From contig JAQNBH010000002.1 in the NCBI GenBank assembly GCA_028752905.1, forward strand, positions 32,573,530 through 32,637,529: a DNA stretch of 64,000 bases, written 5' to 3'. This stretch comes from Cladorhizidae sp. MBARI D1340-BT2 (lineage: Eukaryota > Porifera > Demospongiae > Poecilosclerida > Cladorhizidae). Shown in pieces: positions 9,566 through 20,800 of the stretch (positions are counted from its first letter, which is position 1; each line of letters starts with the position of its first letter). Both the position numbers and the translations under genes were made by a program. The notes beneath the pieces were generated by a model. That model saw only the letters and a list, made by a program, of their open reading frames with translations, had not been told where the DNA came from and ran no database searches.

Positions 9566-10972
9566 TCAGTTTGCAGATGGTGATATCCCCACTATCAGTT
9601 CAGTGGCTTTTCCTCCAATATCCAGAGTAATCCTGGCTGCTGGGAAACGGACAACATTTGTGCTGGCGGTGTGGTATGGTATTTTCCATCCCAGCCTTTG
9701 GTTCGGTTGGACCACCCGAGGGTGGACCAACGATCTCGTGCAGCCCGTATCCAGCCACACTGTCGCTCGACGGTCGTTAATGCGAGCTTCCCTGATCCAC
9801 TTGTTTGGTGAGGGGGGTTCCAGTTCTCCTTTGCACAGATGGGCTCTTTCAGCTTTTACCCCACAGTCTCTTCGGAAGTGGCCCAACTGGTTACACTTGA
9901 AGCAGCGGACCTGAGCGAGAGGTGTTGAGTTGGTGTTTTGGGGTCTCTCGGCTGGATACCCTCCTCTCGGTTGAGGTCGCCTCTGGTATGCTGGGGTTTC
10001 TCTCCCCCTGGGGGTCTCATTCCTGGGGGGGTCGGATCTGATTTGCCTGTTGGGGTTTTGGGTCCTTGCAGCTCCTCGGTGGTCGTCCTCCCTTCTCGGT
10101 TGGTTGTTAAGGTGCCGACCGAGTGTCTCTACCAGCTCGTCATACGTGTGGAGTTCAAGATTCCGCATTCTGGCCTCCAGCCACTTTGGTAGACGAGAGA
10201 GGGTGGTTTCCATTAGCATGGTGTCCTCATGCGAGTGAGGGGAGGCATCCAACCACTGATGAAATGTTTGTCGGTGGTGGGCACACCATGCTCCAGGGTT
10301 GGAGGTGTCAAAAGGTGTGTCAAACACCTTCCTTCTGTATGCCTCCGTAGTGACCCTATACTCGCGAAGTAGCTCGGTCTTCACTGTCTGGTAATCGTTC
10401 TGGTCTCGCCCTGGGAGTGCGGCTACTGCAGTCAGCCCTGCGCCTGATAGAGAGCCTCTAAGGATGATGGCCCACTGGTGCTGTGGCCAACCTCCTGCTC
10501 CGGCCGTTGCCTCAAAGGTGTCGAGGTATGCCCTCATGTCATCCGTTCCTTCCACAAACTTATGGATGGTGAGTCTGGGGGTGGTGAATCCAGGGGCTAT
10601 TGCAGGGGGAGCTGGTGGGGGTGCTGTTTGTTGGGCGGTTGCGAGCAACTGCATCCACCGTTCCTGCTGCTGTTCTTGTCGGGTAGCTCGTCGCTCCTCC
10701 ATTCGCTCCATCATCTGCAACAAGTCTCCAGTCAGGGTTGTGTGGGGGTCTGCTCGAGGGTCTCCCTCCTCGTCCTCCTCTTGGGACAGTGGATTCATGA
10801 TAAGAGCAGGTTCGTCCCCTACCTCCGGTAACTGAGACCTCGACGAGGAGTATCCACAAGGGGTCGACGGGGCTGGTGTCCTGTATGGCGTCGATGTGAC
10901 GAAGGAAGAGACTCCGCTCCGAAGCTGTCGGTCGTGTCCTGCTGGCCGTGCTTGTCCCGTTGCCATGTCCAA
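9566..10972 (-). CDS. gag: Gag with SCAN-like capsid end, zinc knuckle and start of the protease
   Basis: 468 codons. Residues 1-80 are a low-complexity basic and Ser/Pro-rich leader. Residues 81-115 look like a charged coiled coil. Residues ~132-290 are the capsid-like region; 197-290 (from TELLREY through LLREY, EAYRRKV, LPKWLEARMR, DELVETL) have the pattern of the SCAN domain, which is known to derive from Gag of Gmr1-like elements. A basic, Arg/Pro-rich stretch follows, then a CCHC zinc knuckle with Cys357, Cys360, His365 and Cys370 for RNA packaging. The C-terminal end holds the aspartic protease active site, LDTG at 407-410. The frame stops at TGA just before the ATG of pol, so the end of the protease is in the next frame. 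The start is the first ATG after the primer site with a sensible leader; translation may begin elsewhere. Confidence 0.93.
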   Translation of the reverse strand: MDMATGQARPAGHDRQLRSGVSSFVTSTPYRTPAPSTPCGYSSSRSQLPEVGDEPALIMNPLSQEEDEEGDPRADPHTTLTGDLLQMMERMEERRATRQEQQQERWMQLLATAQQTAPPPAPPAIAPGFTTPRLTIHKFVEGTDDMRAYLDTFEATAGAGGWPQHQWAIILRGSLSGAGLTAVAALPGRDQNDYQTVKTELLREYRVTTEAYRRKVFDTPFDTSNPGAWCAHHRQTFHQWLDASPHSHEDTMLMETTLSRLPKWLEARMRNLELHTYDELVETLGRHLNNQPRREDDHRGAARTQNPNRQIRSDPPRNETPRGRETPAYQRRPQPRGGYPAERPQNTNSTPLAQVRCFKCNQLGHFRRDCGVKAERAHLCKGELEPPSPNKWIREARINDRRATVWLDTGCTRSLVHPRVVQPNQRLGWKIPYHTASTNVVRFPAARITLDIGGKATELIVGISPSAN

Positions 10973-11176
10973 TTACTGACAGCAATCAAGCAAACGATCA
11001 ATCAATCAAATAATAAACTATTCTGAGAAAAATTAAAATTCAAAATTCTTTCTCCCTTTTCCTATCTGGTTAGGGTTTGGTTTTTAAGCCTCAGGGCCTA
11101 GCCCAGGCTATTTCCCTTAGCTAGCTGGCAACTCCTCTGCTCTAGCTAAGGCTGGTCCGGGATCTCCAATGCTGAG
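10973..11176 (-). other. 5' untranslated leader of the LTR element
   Basis: Sequence between the primer site and the gag ATG, with an AT-rich part (about 10,985-11,050) and a mixed part with AGCTAG motifs. No frame of note starts here. It would carry packaging signals if the element is active, but none can be recognised by eye. Confidence 0.6.
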
Positions 11177-11194
11177 ATCCCACCGCTGCCACCA
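11177..11194 (-). other. Primer binding site for tRNA-Leu
   Basis: The plus strand reads ATCCCACCGCTGCCACCA, the 3' tail of a eukaryotic leucine tRNA including CCA. The retroelement strand is therefore complementary to that tail over 18 bases. It lies one base inside the 5' LTR, where minus-strand DNA synthesis is primed. It is only the tRNA tail, not a tRNA gene. Confidence 0.85.
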
Positions 11195-11195
11195 A

Positions 11196-11811
11196 TGTCG
11201 GGGAAATTACCCTCTCCTGAGGCCTTCCTGCCTCAACGAATAACACTGGTCCGAGCAGAGACTACTTCTGGTAATTTCCACCGCGACGCCTAGGAGCTCA
11301 GGGTACTGGCTACACCACCAATCACCCCTCCTAGACCTAACTGGACAAGCCGTACCTCCGCCTCTCTCTCTAGGCCCTTTACGGTCTTGCCCCTTTGGCC
11401 CCCTACCCTTCACTTGGGTAGATAAGTATTTGATTAAAATACAAGTCAATGCCAAAGACACATACAGAGTATAGTCTAACTTCTCTCTCTCTCTCTCTCT
11501 CTCTACTCTCCTTATATACATACATTCAGTCACATGATAATGATAGCCAATCCAATACTATAGTTCATTCTATCTGTAATCTTGGTCTTGGGTGTTCTTG
11601 TGGTATTCCTTGTGGCTGTTCCCTTTTAGTCTTGGGTGTCTCCAATACTTGTGGTATTTACTGTGGCTGTTACCTTTTAGTTAATCTTAGTCTCTTGGGT
11701 GTACCAATGCTTGTGGTAGTAGTGATGCATTAACTGTGGGTTGTGGTGCCTGGCTAGGGGGTGTTGGTGGTATTATGTCAGGGAATGAAGGTGAGTGTTC
11801 TTTCCCTGACA
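11196..11811 (-). repeat. 5' LTR of the Gmr1-like element
   Basis: The partner of 5,866-6,479, 616 bp with the same TG..CA ends. On the minus strand, TATATAAG at about 11,511-11,518 is a plausible core promoter for the genomic transcript, which would run leftward through the CT/GA tract toward gag. The 108-codon frame here runs through LTR DNA and has no recognisable product. Confidence 0.95.
11511..11518 (-). promoter_or_regulatory. TATA-like promoter element in the 5' LTR
   Basis: TATATAAG on the minus strand, followed downstream by a GA-rich tract. Its position upstream of the primer site and gag fits an LTR core promoter. The start site itself cannot be read from the sequence. Confidence 0.5.
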
Positions 11812-11816
11812 GTGAT
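11812..11816. other. Target-site duplication GTGAT, right copy
   Basis: GTGAT directly follows the CCCTGACA end of the right LTR. It pairs with 5,861-5,865. Confidence 0.92.
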
Positions 11817-14800
11817 GTGATGCATTATTCCTGTTGTGTGTGTATTATATTACAAGTAGTAAGTGCTAGTAGGTATTGAGTGATGTGAGAATTATTCCTG
11901 TTGTGTGTGTATTATATTACTAGTAGTAAGTGCTAGTAGGTATTGAGTGATGTGCTTCATTATTCCTGTTGTGTGTGTATTATATTACTAGTAGTAAGTG
12001 CTAGTAAGTATTGAGTGATGTGATGCATTATTCCTGTTGTGTGTGTATTATATTACTAATAGTAAGTGCTAATAAGTATTGAATGATGTGTGCATTATTC
12101 CTGTTGTGTGTGTATTATATTACTAGTAGTAAGTGCTAGTAGGTATTGAGTGATGTGATGCATTATTCCTGTTGTGTGTGTAATATATTAATAGTAGTAT
12201 GTGCTAGTAGGTATTGAGTGATGTGTGGATTATTCCTGTTGTGTGTGTATTATATTACTAGTAGGAAGTGCTAGTAAGTATTGATTGATGTGCTGCATTA
12301 TTTCTGTTGTGTGTGTATTATATTACTAGAGGTAAGTGCTAGTAAGTATTGAGTGATGTGCTGCATTATTCCTGTTGTGTATGTATTATATTACTAGTAG
12401 TAAGTGCTAGTAGGTATTGAGTGATGGGCTGCATTATTCCTGTTGTGTGTGTATTATATTACTAGTAGTAAGTGCTAGTAGGTATTGAGTGATGTGTGTA
12501 TTATTCCTGTTGTGTGTGTATTATATTACTAGTAGCAAGTGCTAGTCGGTATTGAGTGATGTGCTGCATTATTCCTGTTGTGTGTGTATTATATTACTAG
12601 TAGTAAGTGCTAGTAGGTATTGAGTGATGTGATGCATTATTCCTGTTGTGTGTGTATTTATTACTAGTAGTAAGTGCTAGTAGGTATTGAGTGATGGGCT
12701 GCATTATTCCCGTTGTGTGTGTATTATATTAATAGAAGTAAGTCCTAGTAAGTATTGAGTGATGTGTGTATTATATTACTAGTAGCAAGTGCTAGTAAGT
12801 ATTGATTGATGTGCTGCATTATTTCTGTTGTGTGTATTATATTACTAGTGGTAAGTGCTAGTAGGTATTGAGTGATGTGCTGCATTATTCCTGTTGTGTG
12901 TGTATTATATTAATAGAAGTAAATCCTAGTAAGTATTGAGTGATGTGTGTATTATATTACTAGTAGCAAGTGCTAGTAAGTATTGATTGATGTGCTGCAT
13001 TATTTCTGTTGTGTGTGCATTATATTACTAGTGGTAAGTGCTAGTTGGTATTGAGTGATGTGTGTATTATTCCTGATGTGTGTGTATTATATTACTAGTA
13101 GTAAGTTCTAGTAGGTATTGAATGATGTGTGCATTATTCCTGTTGTGTGTGTATTATATTATAAGTAGTAAGTGCTAGTAAGTATTGAGTGATGTGATGC
13201 ATTATTCCTGTTGTGTGTGTATTATATTACTAGTAGCAAGTGCTAGTAGGTATTGAGTGTTGTGCTGCATTATTCCTGTTGTGTGTGTATTATATTACTA
13301 GTAGTAAGTGCTTGTAGATATTGTGTGATGTGCTGCATTATTCCTGTTGTGTGTGTATTATATTACTAGTAGTAAGTGCTAGTAGGTATTGAGTGATGTG
13401 TGCATTATTCCTGTTGTGTGTGTATTATATTACTAGTAGTAAGTGCTAGTAGATATTGAGTAATGTGCTGCATTATTACTGTTGTGTGTGTATTATATTA
13501 CTAGTAGTAAGTGCTAGTAGGTATTGAGTGATGTACTGCATTATTCCTGTTGTGTGTGTATTATATTACTAGTAGTAAGTGCTAGTAAGTATCGATTGAT
13601 GTGCTGCATTATTTCTGTTGTGTGTGTATTATATTACTAGTAGTAAGTGCTAGTAGGTATTGAGTGATGTGTGTATTATTCCTGTTGTGTATGTATTATA
13701 TTACTAGTAGTAAGTGCTAGTAAGTATTGAGTGATGTGATGCATTATTCCTGTTGTGTGTGTATTATATTACTAATAGTAAGTGCTAATAAGTATTGAAT
13801 GATGTGTGCATTATTCCTGTTGTGTGTGTATTATATTACTAGTAGTAAGTGCTAGTAGGTATTGAGTGATGTGATGCATTATTCCTGTTGTGTGTGTATT
13901 ATATTACTAGTAGTAAGTGCTAGTAGGTATTGAGTGATGTGTGGATTATTCCTGTTGTGTGTGTATTATATTACTAGTAGGAAGTGCTAGTAAGTATTGA
14001 TTGATGTGCTGCATTATTTCTGTTGTGTGTGTATTATATTACTAGAGGTAAGTGCTAGTAAGTATTGAGTGATGTGATGCATTATTCCTGTTGTGTGTGT
14101 ATTATATTACTGGTAGTAAGTGCTAGTAGGTATTGAGTGATGGGCTGCATTATTCCTGTTGTGTGTGTATTATATTACTAGTAGTAAGTGCCAGTAGGTA
14201 TTGATTGATGTGTGCATTATTCCTGTTGTTTGTGTATTATATTACTAGTAGTAAGTGCCAGTAGGTATTGAGTGTTGTGTCCATTATTCCTGTTTTGTGT
14301 GTATTATATTACTAATAGTAAGTGCTAATAAGTATTGAGTGATGTGATGCATTATTCCTGTTGTGTTTATTATATTACTAGTAATAAGTGCTAGTTGGTA
14401 TTGAGTGATGTGTGCATTATTCCTGTTGTGTGTGTATTATATTAATAGTAGTAAGTGCTAGTAGGTATTGAGTGATGTGTGGATTATTCCTGTTGTGTGT
14501 GTATTATATTACTAGTAGGAAGTGCTAGTAAGTATTGATTGATGTGCTGCATTATTTCTGTTGTGTGTGTATTATATTACTAGAGTTAAGTGCTAGTAAG
14601 TATTGAGTGATATGCTGCATTATTCCTGTTGTGTGTGTATTATATTACTAGTAGTCAGTGCTAGTAGGTATTGAGTGATGGGCTGCATTATTCCTGTTGT
14701 GTTTGTATTATATTACTAGTAGTAAGTGCTAGTAAGTATTGAGTGATGTGCTGCATTATTCCTGTTGTGTGTGTATTATATTACTAGTAGTAAGTGCTAG

Positions 14801-17800
14801 TAGGTATTGAGTGATATGATGCATTATTCCTGTTGTGTGTGTATTTATTACTAGTAGTAAGTGCTAGTAGGTATTGAGTGAGGTGCTGCATTATTCCTGT
14901 TGTGTGTGTATTATATTACTAGTAGCAAGTGCTAGTAGGTATTGAGTGTTGTCCTGCATTATTCCTGTTGTGTGTGTATTATATTACTAGTAGTAAGTGC
15001 TTGTAGATATTGTGTGATGTGCTGCATTATTCCTGTTGTGTGTGTATTATATTACTAGTAGTAAGTGCTATATAGTAGGTATTGAGTGATGTGCTTCATT
15101 ATTCCTGTTGTGTGTGTATTATATTACTAGTAGTAAGTGCTAGTAAGTATTGAGTGATGTGATGCATTATTCCTGTTGTGTGTGTATTATATTACAAGTA
15201 GTAAGTGCTAGTAGGTATTGAGTGATGTGCTGCATTATTCCTGTTGTGTGTGTATTATATTACTAGTAGTAACTGCTAGTAGGTATTGAGTGATGTGCTT
15301 CATTATTCCTGTTGTGTGTGTATTATATTACTAGTAGTAAGTGCTAGTAAGTATTGAGTGATGTGATGCATTATTCCTGTTGTGTGTGTATTATATTACT
15401 AATAGTAAGTGCTAATAAGTATTGAATGATGTGTGCATTATTCCTGTTGTGTGTGTATTATATTACTAGTAGTAAGTGCTAGTAGGTATTGAGTGATGTG
15501 ATGCATTATTCCTGTTGTGTGTGTATTATATTAATAGTAGTATGTGCTAGTAGGTATTGAGTGATGTGTGGATTATTCCTGTTGTTTGTGTATTATATTA
15601 CTAGTAGGAAGTGCTAGTAAGTATTGATTGATGTGCTGCATTATTTCTGTTGTGTGTGTATTATATTACTAGAGGTAACTCCTAGTAAGTATTGAGTGAT
15701 GTGCTGCATTATTCCTGTTGTGTGTGTATTATATTACTAGTAGTAAGTGCTAGTAGGTATTGAGTGATGGGCTGCATTATTCCTGTTGTGTGTGTATTAT
15801 ATTACTAGTAGTAAGTGCTAGTAGGTATTGAGTGATGTGTGTATTATTCCTGTTGTGTGTGTATTATATTACTAGTAGCAAGTGCTAGTCGGTATTGAGT
15901 GATGTGCTGCATTATTCCTTTTGTGTGTGTATTATATTACTAGTAGTAAGTGCTAGTAGGTATTGAGTGATGTGATGCATTATTCCTGTTGTGTGTGTAT
16001 TTATTACTAGTAGTAAGTGCTAGTAGGTATTGAGTGATGGGCAGCATTATTCCCGTTGTGTGTGTATTATATTAATAGAAGTAAGTCCTAGTAAGTATTG
16101 AGTGATGTGTGTATTATATTACTAGTAGCAAGTGCTAGTAAGTATTGATTGATGTGCTGCATTATTTCTGTTGTGTGTGTATTATATTACTAGTGTTAAG
16201 TGCTAGTAGGTATTGAATGATGTGTGTATTATTCCTGATATGTGTGTATTATATTACTAGTAGTAAGTTCTAGTAGGTATTGAATGATGTGTGCATTATT
16301 CCTGTTGTGAGTGTATTATATTATAAGTAGTAAGTGCTAGTAAGTATTGAGTGATGTGATGCATTATTCCTGTTGTGTGTGTATTATATTACTAGTAGCA
16401 AGTGCTAGTAGGTATTGAGTGTTGTGCTGCATTATTCCTGTTGTGTGTGTATTATATTACTAGTAGTAAGTGCTTGTAGATATTGTGTGATGTCCTGCAT
16501 TATTCCTGTTGTGTGTGTATTATATTACTAGTAGTAAGTACTAGTAGGTAATGAGTGATGTGTGCATTATTCCTGTTGTGTGTGTATTATATTACTAGTA
16601 GTAAGTGCTAGTAGATATTGAGTAATGTGCTGCATTATTACTGTTGTGTGTGTATTATATTACTAGTAGTAAGTGCTAGTAGGTATTGAGTGATGTACTG
16701 CATTATTGCTGTTGTGTGTGTATTATATTACTAGTAGTAAGTGCTAGTAAGTATCGATTGATGTGCTGCATTATTTCTGTTGTGTGTGTATTATATTACT
16801 AGTAGTAAGTGCTAGTAGGTATTGAGTGATGTGTGTATTATTCCTGTTGTGTATGTATTATATTACTAGTAGTAAGTGCTAGTAAGTATAGAGTGATGTG
16901 ATGCATTATTCCTGTTGTGTGTGTATTATATTACTAATAGTGTAAGTGCTAATAAGTATTGAATGATGTGTGCATTATTCCTGTTGTGTGTGTATTATAT
17001 TACTAGTAGTAAGTGCTAGTAGGTATTTAGTGATGTGATGCATTATTCCTGTTGTGTGTGTATTATATTACTAGTAGTAAGTGCTATTAGGTATTGAGTG
17101 ATGTGTGGATTATTCCTGTTGTGTGTGTATTATATTACTAGTAGGAAGTGCTAGTAAGTATTGATTGATGTGCTGCATTATTTCTGTTGTGTGTGTATTA
17201 TATTACTAGTGGTAAGTGCTAGTAAGTATTGAGTGATGTGTGCATTATTCCTGTTGTGTGTGTATTATATTACTAGTAGTAAGTGCTAGTAGGTATTGAG
17301 TGATGGGCTGCATTATTCCTGTTGTGTGTGTATTATATTACTAGTAGTAAGTGCCAGTAGGTATTGATTGATGTGTGCATTATTCCTGTTGTGTGTGTAT
17401 TATATTACTAGTAGTAAGTGCCAGTAGGTATTGAGTGTTGTGTACATTATTCCTGTTTTGTGTGTATTATATTACTAATAGTAAGTGCTAATAAGTATTG
17501 AGTGATGTGATGCATTATTCCTGTTGTGTTTATTATATTACTAGTAGTAAGTGCTAGTTGGTATTGAGTGATGTGAGAATTATTCCTGTTGTGTGTGTAT
17601 TATATTACTAATAGTAAGTGCTAATAAGTATTGAATGATGGGTGCATTATTCCTGTTGTGTGTGTATTATATTACTAGTAGTAAGTGCTAGTAGGTATTG
17701 AGTGATGTGATGCATTATTCCTGTTGTGTGTGTATTATATTAATGGTAGTAAGTGCTAGTAGGTATTGAGTGATGTGTGGATTATTCCTGTTGTGTGTGT

Positions 17801-20800
17801 ATTATATTACTAGTAGGAAGTGCTAGTAAGTATTGATTGATGTGCTGCATTATTTCTGTTGTGTGTGTATTATATTACTAGAGGTAAGTGCTAGTAAGTA
17901 TTGAGTGATGTGCTGCATTATTCCTGTTGTGTGTGTATTATATTACTAGTAGTAAGTGCTAGTAGGTATTGAGTGATGGGCTGCATTATTCCTGTTGTGT
18001 GTGTATTATATTACTAGTAGTAAGTGCTAGTAAGTATTGAGTGATGTTCTGCATTATTTCTGTTGTGTGTGTATTATATTACTAGTAGTAAGTGCTAGTA
18101 GGTATTGAGTGATGTGATGCATTATTCCTGTTGTGTGTGTATTTATTACTAGTAGTAAGTGCTAGTAGGTATTGAGTGAGGTGCTGCATTATTCCTGTTG
18201 TGTGTGTATTATATTAATAGAAGTAAGTCCTAGTAAGTATTGAGTGATGTGTGTATTATATTACTAGTAGCAAGTGCTAGTAGGTATTGAGTGATGTGTG
18301 CATTATTCCTGTTGTGTGTGTATTATATTACTAGTAGTAAGTGCTAGCAGATATTGAGTAATGTGCTGCATTATTACTGTTGTGTGTGTATTATATTACT
18401 AGTAGTAAGTTCTAGTAGGTATTGAGTGATGTGATGCATTATTCCTGTTGTGTGTGTATTATAATACTAGTAGTAAGTGCTAGTAGGTATTGAGTGTTGT
18501 GCTGCATTATTCCTGTTGTGTGTGTATTATATTACTAATAGTAAGTGCTAATAAGTCTTGAGTGGTGTGATGCATTATTCCTGTTGTGTGTATTATATTA
18601 CTAGTAGTAAGTGCTAGTAAGTATTGAGTGACGTGCTGCATTATTCCTGTTGTGTGTGTATTATATTAATAGAAGTAAGTCCTAGTAAGTATTGAGTGAT
18701 GTGTGTATTATTCCTGTTGTGTGTGTATTATATTACTAGTAGTAAGTCCTAGTAGGTATTGAGTGATGTACTGCATTATTCCTGTTGTGTGTGTATTATA
18801 TTACTAGTAGTAAGTGCTAGTAAGTATCGATTGATGTGCTGCATTATTTATGTTGTGTGTGTATTATATTACTAGTAGTAAGTGCTAGTAGGTATTGAGT
18901 GATGTGTGTATTATTCCTGTTGTGTGTGTATTATATTAATATAAGTAAGTCCTAGTAAGTATTGAGTGATTTGATGCATTATTCCTGTTGTGTGTGTATT
19001 ATATTACTAGTAGTAAGTGCTATATAGTAGGTATTGAGTGATGTGATGCATTATTCCTGTTGTGTGTGTATTATAATACTAGTAGTAAGTGCTAGTAGGT
19101 ATTTAGTGTTGTGCTGCATTATTCCTGTTGTGTGTGTATTATATTACTAATAGTAAGTGCTAATAAGTATTGAGTGATGTGATGCATTATTCCTGTTGTG
19201 TGTATTATATTACTAGTAGTAAGTGCTAGTAAGTATTGAGTGACGTGCTGCATTATTCCTGTTGTGTGTGTATTATATTACTAGTAGTAAGTCCTAGTAA
19301 GTACTGAGTGATGTGTGTATTATATTACTAGTAGCAAGTGCTAGTAAGTATTGATTGATGTGCTGCATTATTCCTGTTGTGTGTGTATTATATTACTAGT
19401 AGCAAGTGCTAGTAGGTATTGAGTGATGTGTGTATTATTCCTGTTGTGTGTGTATTATATTATATTACTAGTAGTAAGTGTTAGTAGGTATTGAGTGATG
19501 TGTGCATTATTCCTGTTGTGTGTGTATTATATTACTAGTAGTAAGTGCTAGTAGGTATTAAGTGATGTGAGCATTATTCCTATTGTGTGTGTATTATATT
19601 ACTAGTAGTAAGTGCTAGTAGGTATTGAGTGATGTGATGCATTATTCCTGTTGTGTGTGTATTATATTACTAGTAGTAAGTGCTAGTAAGTATTGAGTGA
19701 TGTGAGCATTATTCCTGTTGTGTGTGTATTATATTACTAGTAGTAAGTGCTAGTAAGTATCGATTGATGTGCTGCATTATTTATGTTGTGTGTGTATTAT
19801 ATTACTAGTAGTAAGTGCTAGTAGGTATTGAGTGATGTGATGCATTATTCCTGTTGTGTGTGTATTATATTAATAGTAGTATGTGCTAGTAGGTATTGAG
19901 TGATGTGTGGATTATTCCTGTTGTGTGTGTATTATATTACTAGTAGGAAGTGCTAGTAAGTATTGATTGATGTGCTGCATTATTTCTGTTGTGTGTATTA
20001 TATTACTAGAGGTAAGTGCTAGTAAGTATTGAGTGATGTCCTGCATTATTCCTGTTGTGTGTGTATTATATTACTGTAGTAAGTGCTAGTAGGTATTGAG
20101 TGATAGGCTGCATTATTCCTGTTGTGTGTGTATTATATTACTAGTAGTAAGTGCTAGTAGGTATTGAGTGATGTGTGTATTATTCCTGTTGTGTGTGTAT
20201 TAGTAGCAAGTGTTAGTCGGTATTGAGTGATGTGCTGCATTATTCCTGTTGTGTGTGTATTATATTACTAGTAGTAAGTGCTAGTAGGTATTGAGTAATG
20301 TGATGCATTATTCCTGTTGTGTGTGTATTTATTACTAGTAGTAAGTGCTAGTAGGTATTGTGTGATGGGCTGCATTATTCCCGTTGTGTGTGTATTATAT
20401 TAATAGAAGTAAGTCCTAGTAAGTATTGAGTGATGTGTGTATTATATTACTAGTAGCAAGTGCTAGTAAGTATTGATTGATGTGCTGCATTATTTCTGTT
20501 GTGTGTGTATTATATTACTAGTGGTAAGTGCTAGTAGGTATTCAGTGATGTGTGTATTATTCCTGATGTGTGTGTATTATATTACTAGTAGTAAGTTCTA
20601 GTAGGTATTGAATGATGTGTGCATTATTCCTGTTGTGTGTGCATTATATTATAAGTAGTAAGTGCTAGTAAGTATTGAGTGATGTGATGCATTATTCCTG
20701 TTGTGTGTGTATTATATTACTAGTAGCAAGTGCTAGTAGGTATTGAGTGTTGTACTGCATTATTCCTGTTGTGTGTGTATTATATTACTAGTAGTAAGTG

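Larger units (their letters stand above)
5866..11811 (-). mobile_element. Full-length Gmr1-like Ty3/gypsy LTR retrotransposon
   Basis: A complete LTR element of 5,946 bp inserted in the satellite and transcribed leftward. It has LTRs at 11,196-11,811 (5') and 5,866-6,479 (3'), a tRNA-Leu primer site, gag, pol and a polypurine tract. The satellite sequence GTGAT occurs directly on both flanks (5,861-5,865 and 11,812-11,816) as a 5 bp target duplication, and removing the element restores a normal satellite unit. The LTRs differ by one base and two bases of CT-repeat length, so the insertion is recent. In pol the integrase precedes reverse transcriptase and RNase H; usual Ty3/gypsy order is RT-RH-IN, and the swapped order defines the Gmr1 group. 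All catalytic residues I looked for are present, so the copy may be active. There is no envelope gene and no chromodomain. Confidence 0.95.

Noticed and set aside
6574..10835. Many plus- and minus-strand frames overlapping gag and pol
   Set aside because: They are shadows of the two long minus-strand frames, which hold all the recognisable retroelement domains.
11177..11194. Leucine tRNA gene
   Set aside because: Only the 18-base 3' tail including CCA is present. No acceptor partner or arms follow, and its position one base from an LTR explains it as a primer binding site.
5866..11811. Envelope gene or endogenous retrovirus
   Set aside because: No frame remains between the end of RNase H and the 3' LTR; pol itself runs into the LTR, so there is no room for an env gene.
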